Source of the DNA: Panicum virgatum
Lineage: Eukaryota > Streptophyta > Magnoliopsida > Poales > Poaceae
DNA: 64,000 nt
Direction of reading: 5' to 3'
NCBI RefSeq assembly: GCF_016808335.1
Contig: NC_053141.1
Location: forward strand, 28,439,581-28,503,580
The notes under the pieces are model-generated. The model had not been told where the DNA came from, made no database searches, and was given only the letters and a program-made list of their open reading frames with translations. Position 1 is the first letter of the stretch. Every line of letters starts with the position of its first letter. This document shows, in pieces, positions 56,935-64,000 of this stretch. The position numbers and the translations under genes are program-made.

Positions 56935-57480
56935 TTATAGACCTGGAGCCTTTTTGCTGCATTGCCGTCCATGTTCAGAGAGGGAGACGTAGGCCAAAAT
57001 GCTTCATCAATATTGCAAAGCTGGAAATAATCCAAACACTTCGACTTCTAAATACGTGGGTTAGAACCACCAAAAGTGGGACAAGACATCTTTGCAACAA
57101 CACTGTGATGACCTCCAATACCATCTGAATGTCGATGTGGGGCACGACCTGAAGGTCGAGCATGGAAAGGGATACCTGAGGTCGGCTAACGAGGTGACAG
57201 TGTTGATAGTCGCGTGAACCATGACTCAGAATGGGACTTGGCGGCTCCTCTTCCGGAGGCAAATGTTCCCGCTCCAGAGTAATTCGCGCCACGGCCTGAC
57301 CTGTAATCTCAATCTGCTTAGCCAGCAACTGCTGATCCTTCATGATCTACTCCATCACCTTGTTGCCCAAGTTCATCTGCACCTCCAAACGGTCTTGATT
57401 GACGCCGAACGACTCCACTCGTGAGAAGAACAAATCGAAATTCTCGTTCACCTGATCCTGGCACTAATCCTCACGCCGGA
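56935..57480 (-). pseudogene. Ty3/gypsy gag fragment (5' part)
   Basis: On the minus strand, MKDQQLLAKQIEITGQAVAR is followed, after frameshifts, by DYFQLCNIDEAFWPTSPSLN and MDGNAAKRLQVYN, the familiar N-terminal gag block of Ty3/chromovirus elements. It stops abruptly at 56935 at a CACTA end; the nucleocapsid, protease and RT that should follow are missing. Gag would have formed the particle. Confidence 0.75.
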
Positions 57481-57502
57481 AGTGGTTGTCCATCTTGGAC
57501 AG

Positions 57503-57578
57503 GAGAACTGGGTCTGCACGAAAGGCTTAGGGGGCGCCGTGAGAACTGGGTCTGCACGAAAGGCTTAGGGGGCGCCGT
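57503..57578 (-). repeat. 38-bp tandem duplication in the Ty3 leader
   Basis: GAGAACTGGGTCTGCACGAA begins at 57503 and 57541. Confidence 0.92.
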
Positions 57579-57917
57579 GGCAACTGCACCTCAAACAAGG
57601 AGACACTGCTCGATCTGATGTAGCCTCACACAGAAAGGCCCAAGCAGTGTCGATCCAAGCCGAAGGAATACATCAATCGCACGCACAACCCACGAACAAC
57701 AGTGAATTGTTTGCCGCTGCGCCCTTGATGCAGAACCGACCAAATTGCATTCCTGAGCTATACCCTAAGTGGCGCGACAGAAGTATTTGGACGGCATCAC
57801 CGTCAACTGGAATTCGGCGGCGGGGCGTGGACGCCGAAACCGAAAGGGGATCTCGGCGGAATAGGATGGAGATGGGACCGTGGTGGAAACGAATCAGCAG
57901 CATGCCGAGAAGGCCAA
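57579..57917 (-). other. Ty3 leader between primer-binding site and gag
   Basis: GC-rich non-coding leader. The open frames in it have no recognisable domain. Confidence 0.5.
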
Positions 57918-57928
57918 ATCTGATACCA
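57918..57928 (-). promoter_or_regulatory. Primer-binding site, initiator tRNA-Met type
   Basis: The minus strand reads TGGTATCAGAT, two bases from the LTR, pairing with the 3' end of tRNA-Met. Confidence 0.75.
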
Positions 57929-57930
57929 CT

Positions 57931-58207
57931 TCTCACGCCCCATGGCCATCGGTGGCTTGCCGGCGACGTGAGATTCGCACAAGAGGAGGTTCGACGGCGG
58001 GAGGACTATGCGGAGAACCCTGGCCTCGATAGAAGTCTATTGCATTATGAAAATTGTTCACGTCTTCCCTTACAACTCATGGGGTTATACTACATCCCCA
58101 GACAGTCTCTGATGACCACACAGTCCCACACACATGACACCCTTTTCTCTAGGACTTACGCCTTCGATGATGCCGCCTGTGATCTTGGTTGACCCACGGT
58201 TATAACA
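57931..58207 (-). repeat. 5' LTR of the split Ty3 element
   Basis: 277 bp, homologous to 3238-3517. The end next to the primer-binding site reads TC instead of TG in window orientation, a small mutation. Confidence 0.75.
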
Positions 58208-58580
58208 GGGTTGGAGAGCTGCAACACTGGCTTGATCGAGCTCAGGGAAAGCTTGGGGTTGGAGAGCTGCAATGCTGGCTTGAGCTCTGGGAGGAGTGCA
58301 CCAGCTCGAGGTCAGGGAGGAGCATAGATCGCCGGCGCCGAGGTTGGAGAGGAGCAGCGCCGGTCCAAGGTCAGGGAGGAGGATGTGGTAGCGGCGGGAC
58401 AGATCCATCCAGTACCGAGGTCGGAGAAGGCGGATCCAGCGTGGATCCGGCTGGCAAGCATGGCGCCAGTGCGGAGGCGACACCTAGGGTTAGGGTCGGG
58501 AGGAGCTCGAGAGGCGGAGGCAGAGGAGCTCGAGGGAAGCGGGGTGGGGCGGCACGGCGGGGGTGGAGGCGGCTGCTAGG
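58208..58580. repeat. Right flank: host GC-rich repeat region
   Basis: GGGTTGGAGAGCTGCAA begins at 58208 and 58256 (48-bp period), with weaker GGAG/GGTCAGGGAGGAG units to about 58390. The following GC-rich stretch has open frames without a domain. Confidence 0.6.
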
Positions 58581-58789
58581 TTGTACGTGTTATAAGTGTG
58601 TGGGTGTGTACGTGTGCATTGTGGTTAAGTGTGGGGGGGATGACTGCTGTCGCCCAGTGCTGCGATCTGGGTTCCTTCCATTCATTTCCCAAACATGTTT
58701 TACTAAATTTTTTCAAATGTAATTTGAAAATATCTTGCCAAATTACTCAGCAATATTGGAAACAAATATCTTGCCAAATCACCCAGCAT

Positions 58790-58965
58790 GGCAACCCGGA
58801 TACTCCGGGTATAAGTCCGGATACTTTGGACATATGTTCGGACATCCGATCGACAACCTAGATATTCTGGGTTTATGTTCGGATACTCCGAACATATGTT
58901 GGGACATCTGATCGACAACTCGGATACTCCGGGTATATGTCCGGATACTCCAGATATACTATAGT
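58790..58965. repeat. 62-bp tandem repeat, ~2.8 copies
   Basis: GATACTCCGGG-type starts lie at 58799, 58861 and 58923. Each unit contains internal GGATACTCC/GGACAT-GTTCGGACATC near-palindromes and ends GATCGACAAC. A smaller duplicated word ATATCTTGCCAAAT lies just before it. Confidence 0.85.
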
Positions 58966-59955
58966 TGCAAAAAATATTAAAATTATCAAATAGATTAAAA
59001 AATAACCAAAATTATAATGAAACAATCCATCGTGTCTATTGGCTATACAAAAAGTTTTGAACTGAAACCCAATTCGATTGTTACTGTGACTCAAAATCTC
59101 AAGGAATCCTTCTTTAGCTCTATGGAACTTCTTGGGAGATGCTCGTTTCGCAAGCAATGCATTGACAACTTTTGCGAAACCATCTGAATTTTTTTATCAC
59201 CGACTCCACTTATGATATCATGATATCATGACAAATCTCATGAATTTCAGACTTCTTTTGTATTTTTATACAATTTAAAACCTATTCGACCACACCTTCG
59301 TGGTCATGTTTCGTGAACAAGGTTTTCAAATTTTCCTTTGAATTCTTCCACAATGCCTCCAAGTGGAATCAATAACATGTATATGATTTTTCCATTAATT
59401 ATACTATATTATTCGAATCACTTGCAGTTCAAAATTGAATTATCCTCAAAATATCCATTAAATGAAATAATTTAATTAAATATAGTAAAATTAACGTGAA
59501 ATGTACCAATTTGAATATGTAGTACTTTGTATAGTATAAGAATAGAGTCAAAAGTTTTGAGGGCAGAAAAGGAAGATTTTTTAATTTACCGAGCGCATCT
59601 AAAGATACTTGATAAATGCCCCTATTTGCGAGTGCCACAGTGATGACACTCGGAAATGCCAGTTATTTGCCGAGTGCTACTGACGTGCACTCGGCAAACA
59701 CTACCGGCCGACACGGCGCGGCAGTGACATATGCCGTGCACATGCTCCTCTTCGCCGAGTGGTACTTATTGGGCACTCGGCAAAAAGCGTTGTTTTGCCG
59801 AGTGCACACTCGGCAAAGGATTGGTTTGCTGAGTGTTGTATTTCCGCCGAGTGCTTTCTGCAGGGCACTCGGTAAAGGGCATGTTTGCCAAGTGCATGAC
59901 ATTTCGCACTCGGCAAACTATCTTGCACTCGGCATATAGGCCGTTTCCGGAAGTG
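58966..59955 (+). mobile_element. CACTA-type copy (CACTA_C), right end
   Basis: It ends GGCCGTTTCCGGAAGTG (expected TAGTG mutated to AAGTG). TTTGCCGAGTGC/GCACTCGGCAAA subterminal repeats fill 59600-59940. The AT-rich interior (ATGATATCATGATATCATGACAAATCTCAT at about 59212) matches, inverted, the element at 60338-61465. No left terminus found. Confidence 0.7.
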
Positions 59956-60003
59956 GTCGACACACTGTTTTATGCACAGTTACATCTTTGAATTAAAGAT
60001 CAG

Positions 60004-60324
60004 CGATCCCAAACCAGAACGGATGAAGAAGGAGGTTGTCAGAGCGCCGCGCTGGATCCAGCCCCCTCTTGGGGCTCATGAAAGTCAATGTGGATGCTGC
60101 GATCTCCATGCACTTAAATTTTGCTGCTGTCGCTGATGTTGCCTGCGATCGGACGGGTGTCTTTTTGGGTGCTTCTGCGATGACCCAGCGCATCACAGAA
60201 TTGGAGACAATGGAGGTCAATGCTTGTAGGAAATGTCTGGCTTTGGCATCGGACCTCCTGCTTGGCAGCATCAGACTGGCGAGCGACTGCGCCAACACAG
60301 TCAAGAGTATTACAGAGGCATGGT
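60004..60324 (+). pseudogene. RNase H-like domain fragment (RVT_3 type)
   Basis: Starting from RAPRWIQPPLG in one frame and MKVNVDAAISMHLNFAAVAD in the next (a one-base shift near 60068), the sequence continues DRTGVFLGASAM, NACRKCLALASDLLLG and SIRLASDCANTVKSITEAW. This is the RNase H-like domain seen in plant non-LTR elements and related uncharacterised proteins: the D in NVDAA, the E in TMEVNA and the D in ASDCA are the expected catalytic positions. Only about 100 residues remain. It lies between two CACTA copies. Confidence 0.7.
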
Positions 60325-60337
60325 GATGGGCTCAAAC

Positions 60338-61465
60338 CACTACGGGAACCCCACGTTTGTCGAGTGCCCACGGGTATGTTGAGTGCATTTCATCGAGCAC
60401 TCGGTAAATAATATATTTGCCGAGTATAAAATATAATACGCTTGGCAAAATAAAAACACTCGGCAAAGTTCATGATTTGTCGAGTGTTTTTTTTACACTC
60501 AGCAAAGTTTACGGTTTGCCGAGTGTATTCTTTTACACTCAGCAAACCACTAACTTTGCCGAGTGTGTTGAGGTGGCACTCGGCAAACCAAAAAGAAAAT
60601 GGTCTCTTCTATCCTTCAAACTTTTTTTTCTTTCTACCTTAAGTGGAACTCTATGTTAAAATTTGGTATCTTCTCCGTCTTATTTGCTACATTTAGTTAA
60701 TTTATTTTATTAAAAGAAATTTCTAGCTATAAGTCAAATTTTTTTCTACAAGTGATTCGAATAGTGGAATAAAATGAATGGAGAAATTATATTCATATTA
60801 TGGACTCCAATGTTAGGTCATATTCGCCAAATGAAAGGAAATTTCAAACATCTTGTTCACGAATCATGACCACGAACATGTGGCGGAATTGTTTTAAAAT
60901 TCTATAAAAAGCAAACGAACTCTGAAAAATTATGAGATTTGTCAAGATATCATGATATCATATCTGAAGGTTCTGATAAAAAATTGAGAAGGTATAGCAT
61001 AATTTGTCACATATGTTTCTTACAATCTGTAGCATCTCTGAAGAAGAATCATTCGGTTGAGAAGGATTATGTAAGATTTTGAGTCAAAATGACAGTTTGA
61101 ATTGGGTTTTGACTTCAAATTTTTTGTATAGCCAATAGACGAAATAGATTGTTTCATGTGAAATTTTGATAATTTTTACTTTTTAACGGCAATTATAGAA
61201 GTTTAATTCATATAAATTGAATTTGAGATATAACTGTATAAAATAATAGAGTAATATTCGTACAATCATCAAATATGCATTGTTGAGTAAATTTAACCAA
61301 ATATCTCAATATGCATTCAAACAAATATGGCAAAAGAAATTATGAAAAGGTAAGATAGAGTGAAAAATTAAAAAAAATCCATTTTTTGCCGAGTGCCTCT
61401 CATCTGGCACTCGGCAAACAGTAGCTTTGCTGAGTACCAGATCACAACACTCGGGGCAAAGAAGG
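60338..61465 (-). mobile_element. CACTA-type copy (CACTA_D), inverted relative to CACTA_C
   Basis: It begins CACTACGGGAACC near 60338 with TTTGCCGAGTGT/ACACTCGGCAAA repeats to 60590. The AT-rich interior (60660-61330) is the reverse complement of that in CACTA_C. Further subterminal words occur at 61386-61460. The far end is not intact. About 1.1 kb, non-coding. Confidence 0.65.
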
Positions 61466-61606
61466 TCCTTCTCACACTTTTGTTTGGTCGGAGGCCTGAG
61501 CCAGACAGCTTCTCTCAGGCAGCAATCTATGCTAATGAAATCAACGGCCTGGAGGTGCTGCCTGGCACAGGCAGCAAATGACAGGCTCAAACCAAACAGC
61601 CCCTTA
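61466..61606. mobile_element. Small MITE-like insert
   Basis: TTTTGTTTGGTCGGAGGCCTGAGCC at the left and GGCTCAAACCAAACAGCC at the right form imperfect inverted ends around about 100 bp. Confidence 0.45.
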
Positions 61607-62441
61607 GAGCAACTCAGTAGGACTGCTAAATTTGGGTGAGCAAATATCTATTTAAAAGTCAACTTCTAAATTTTACTCACTCAAATATGAATCTTCACTC
61701 CAGCATGCTGAGTAAATTGGACTTTCATTTTTTTCAATTGACAACTGGACCCCACGTGTCATTCTTCACTCCTAGTCACACTCGCCATTGGTTTGTTCCT
61801 CTTCCTCCAAGCCGGCTCTCTACATCTGAGATAGACTGATCGCGCCTAGCTGCTAGCAAAATACGATGGAACAGATCAGTAATGGGGACAGCGGATCGAG
61901 GAGAGGGATCCAGACCTGGGGCCTGGGGGCGCTCGAGGAGGATCTCCTCGGTGGAGACCATGGTGAGCCTGGAGCCTGCGTCCTCCTTGACGGCGTCGCC
62001 AAACTTGGGCCACTGGCGGCGCTCGATGGCGCTGCGGGAGAGTCGGGCCTTGGCAAGCTTGCGGACGCGGGTGGTGGTGGTGACCTTGACCTTGTTGCCG
62101 TCGTCGTCGAAGCGGTACTCGATGACCCTCTTGAGGCCGTTCTCGTCGGGCCCCACGACGACGCGCGGCGGGAGGAGGAAGTCGAGGTCGCCGCCGTCGT
62201 GGGCGAGCGCGGTGAGAAGCGCGTCGAGGTGGGCGAGGCCCGTGGCGGGGGCGGGGGCGGGGGCCGAAGGGGATCGCCGGATCGGGACGAAGCAAATGAA
62301 AAAAAAAATTCAGTGGAGTACAGTTGGCAGCCCAAATAAAAAGCTATCAAATTGGAGGTGGGAGAAGAAATTTGAAAAGCCTCAAATGATAGTCTATTTA
62401 AAAGATCGGTTGGAGATCAATTTTTTCACCTACTACTTAAA
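61607..62441. mobile_element. Candidate gene-capturing TIR element around the eIF3g fragment
   Basis: Imperfect inverted ends flank the fragment: GAGCAACTCAGTAGGACTGC with CTATTTAAAAG at the left, and the reverse complement of CTATTTAAAAGATCGGTTGGAGATC at the right. The pattern resembles Pack-MULE-like gene capture. No target duplication was resolved. Confidence 0.4.
61880..62290 (-). pseudogene. eIF3 subunit G-like N-terminal fragment
   Basis: On the minus strand the frame reads HDGGDLDFLLPPRVVVGPDE, GLKRVIEYRFDDDGNKVKVT, TTTRVRKLAKARLSRSAIER and KFGDAVKEDAGSRLTMVSTE, a clear match to the N-terminal domain of plant eIF3g, which recruits ribosomal subunits in translation initiation. The usual start and first exon sequence are absent upstream. 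After ERPQAPG the sequence departs, so the zinc knuckle and RRM are missing. The exon itself has no stop codon, suggesting fairly recent capture. Confidence 0.75.
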
Positions 62442-62471
62442 CTAGTAAGGTGCCCGCGCTAACGCCACGGG

Positions 62472-62999
62472 TTAATTTCAGACGACCAAACAACGCATGA
62501 TTCATAGTTCAAATAACACAAACTATATAATTTGAGTGATATCGAAGGATCAAGTAGGGTATATTTAAGATCCATTAAGAAAAGGACACATATATTGATG
62601 GTTGTTAAATCAAATAAGAAAAAAGCTATATAATTTGATTGATATTGAAGCATCAAATATATTGATGGCATAGCCATGCTAATGGTTTTAAAATGCTGTC
62701 AGTGATATCTAATTTACTTCTCCAACACAAATTGTAATCAAGAACAAAGAAACAACTTGTAGTTATTGCCAGCCTTGACAAGGAAAGAAAAATTTCAATA
62801 TGAGATTGCTCAGTCTGCAGTCACACCAAACCATAGCTACTAACTAAATTCTTTCAGACTTGTCATAGGAACATCTTTCACACAAGCTATTCCTGTGTGT
62901 TCTTTGAACAACAGATCACAACCCTACAGGCCTATGCAATACATGTGATTGCCCACCAAAATTAAACCTAGGAGCCATGGTATTAGTGGATAATTTGTG
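62472..62999. other. Helitron interior, no gene seen
   Basis: AT-rich; no coding motif. Confidence 0.5.
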
Positions 63000-63009
63000 A
63001 TTTTACCTG

Positions 63010-63100
63010 ATTACAGAAGTCACCATGGACGAAGCGGCTCCTATGTTGCAGCACGGCGGCCGGCTCGATGATGCAGCAGCAGTACACGACATGACCTAGC
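63010..63100 (-). pseudogene. Possible captured exon of unknown origin
   Basis: Between a possible acceptor (CTGCTAG) and donor (CAG|GTAAAA) on the minus strand lies an open stretch (HVVYCCCIIEPAAVLQHRSR, FVHGDFCNQ). I do not recognise it. Confidence 0.3.
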
Positions 63101-63244
63101 AGCAGTTTTGAACACAAATTAAAATAGATCACGTATGTCTGAAATAGATCATCAGATGATCAGTATACAAAATAAAAATAGAACACACGATATGAACCAT
63201 TATTTTTCTAAATAAAAATGTCAAACATATATATGCGGTCAATT

Positions 63245-63330
63245 ACCTGCGAACTTAAATTGCATAATTAGTAACATGTCCTGTTGGATGCCTTTGCTTG
63301 GGTACAAGAAATCCAACTCTACAACCTAAC
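63245..63330 (-). pseudogene. Captured casein kinase 1/EL1-like exon (downstream)
   Basis: After an acceptor ending CTGTTAG the exon reads VVELDFLYPSKGIQQ and then departs from the family. It directly follows the exon at 63452-63605 in the parent gene order, with a normal GT...AG intron between them. Confidence 0.6.
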
Positions 63331-63451
63331 AGTTCCAGTAAGAAAATACTTCGTAAATATTCACAAAGCAATTAATGGAAAGCTCAGAGGAATATAAATA
63401 GGCAAGCATATGGAACAAAAAATCCATATGGCCAAGCAATCGATATAACCT

Positions 63452-63605
63452 GATTAGAATATCGTGAGTTCCTTGACATGACCACGCCCCAGCGATATCC
63501 AGCGGTGGCCATAGATGTTACATGAAAACCTTCTTTCCACTTTTTATTGATCCACTTGTAAGGGAATGATTCACTAACCTTGCATGATTGCTGACTGTAA
63601 GGAGT
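63452..63605 (-). pseudogene. Captured casein kinase 1/EL1-like exon (upstream)
   Basis: Minus-strand exon between TATTGCAG and CAG|GTTATATCG. It reads SESFPYKWINKKWKEGFHVT and MATAGYRWGVVMSRNSRYSN, matching the non-kinase C-terminal repeat region of plant casein kinase 1-like (EL1/HD16-type) proteins. No stop or shift. Only this part of the gene is seen in the window, inside the presumed Helitron. Confidence 0.68.
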
Positions 63606-64000
63606 TTCTGCAATAGTGAGAATATATCACCCAAAACTATATAATAGTTGGCCCTGATGATTTATAAGCAATGCCACGGCGATAAAAATGGAAGTTAACA
63701 GGCAGAGTCCAAGAGAAATATTAAGATATTTTTTTACAGTTAATGGGAAAATGGTCAGAAAATGGAGGTTCAAGCCACAAGCATGAATAGTTGAGAATAT
63801 AACCAACCTAAAGACATGAGGCTTTGATCATAATCAACATGATTCCCATTTGCCTCCCTCCACTTTGATGCTGTACAGTTTGGGTATCATATATCAGCAA
63901 AACCAAAGGACATAATCCAGCCAAGTGGGAACAATAAGCTCGCCTAGACTAAAAAAAGGTATTTGTAATCAATACGCAGCAACGAATCGACGTAGTTCCA
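63606..64000 (-). other. Intronic or flanking captured sequence
   Basis: Mostly AT-rich. A short minus-strand open stretch near 63815-63890 (ASKWREANGNHVDYDQSLMS) could be another exon, origin unknown. Confidence 0.3.

Larger units (their letters stand above)
3238..58207 (-). mobile_element. Ty3/gypsy element split by a ~52 kb nest of later insertions
   Basis: Two similar short LTRs in the same orientation lie at 3238-3517 and 57931-58207. Reading the minus strand, the order from the right is LTR, tRNA-Met-type primer-binding site, gag, break, RNase H, integrase, LTR, which is correct for one Ty3 element. The outer flanks carry GGGTC and GGGTT next to the LTRs and belong to one tandem host repeat, consistent with a slightly mutated 5-bp duplication. 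The middle (rest of gag, protease, most of RT) is missing and replaced by nested DNA starting at 4920 and ending at 56934. Two separate elements of one family cannot be fully excluded, but the shared flank makes that less likely. Confidence 0.6.
62442..64000 (-). mobile_element. Helitron 3' end with captured exons (runs off window)
   Basis: On the minus strand the element ends CCTTACTAG at 62442 with T next, i.e. CTAG inserted at an A/T site. A short hairpin lies just inside: CCCGTGGCGTTAGCGCGGG (62453-62471), GC stem around GCGTTAGC. Both are Helitron 3' hallmarks. The element extends rightward beyond the window; its 5' TC end and any RepHel gene are not seen. Exons of a kinase-like gene lie inside. 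Confidence 0.65.

Noticed and set aside
61853..62350. 165-codon Ser/Arg-rich frame and its plus-strand shadow
   Set aside because: Out-of-frame readings of the eIF3g fragment; the eIF3g frame has clear family motifs.

Overview
This is nuclear DNA from a grass, probably a panicoid. The evidence is intron-bearing eukaryotic gene fragments, an eIF3g-like fragment with GC-rich grass-type coding, CACTA elements with TTTGCCGAGTGC-type subterminal repeats, Athila- and Sirevirus-type LTR retrotransposons, Mutator-like elements and a Helitron terminus. No intact host gene is visible. Almost all of the window is transposable element (TE), stacked by repeated insertion of one element into another.

Outer layer: a short-LTR Ty3/gypsy element lies on the minus strand, with one LTR at 3238-3517 and the other at 57931-58207. 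Both outer flanks match the same 48-bp GC-rich host repeat, so these LTRs appear to bound a single insertion now stretched to about 55 kb. Its integrase/RNase H end stops at 4919 and its gag end resumes at 56935. CACTA-type termini sit exactly at both breaks.

Middle layers, left to right: a CACTA end (4920); a full Athila-type element (5831-20313, TSD GCCGC) whose gag carries a roughly 5 kb solo LTR (7991-12962, TSD CACAG); a reverse-strand gag-protease-only Athila-like element (21050-28385, TSD TAGCC); a decayed CACTA TNP2 transposase (28848-32391); a truncated MULE (about 33849-37640) whose transposase holds a solo LTR (35997-37484, TSD GCAGA); three tRNA-like units (39200-39600); and a second MULE (about 39815-54083). 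The transposase gene of that second MULE carries two independent CACTA insertions: 42177-49792 (TSD ACA) and 50014-51151 (TSD TTC). The larger one carries captured F-box gene copies, a 70-bp higher-order tandem repeat, a decayed Transposase_24-like gene and a dense array of CACGTG palindromes.

Right flank (58208-64000): host repeat, a 62-bp tandem repeat, two CACTA copies in inverted orientation around an RNase H-like fragment, an eIF3g N-terminal fragment between TIR-like sequences, and a Helitron 3' end (62442) followed by minus-strand exons matching the C-terminal region of a casein kinase 1/EL1-like protein.

Four nested insertions can be read as exact events, because removing the insert plus one target-site copy restores a continuous reading frame in the interrupted gene. 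Family names come from recognising protein motifs; no database search was run.
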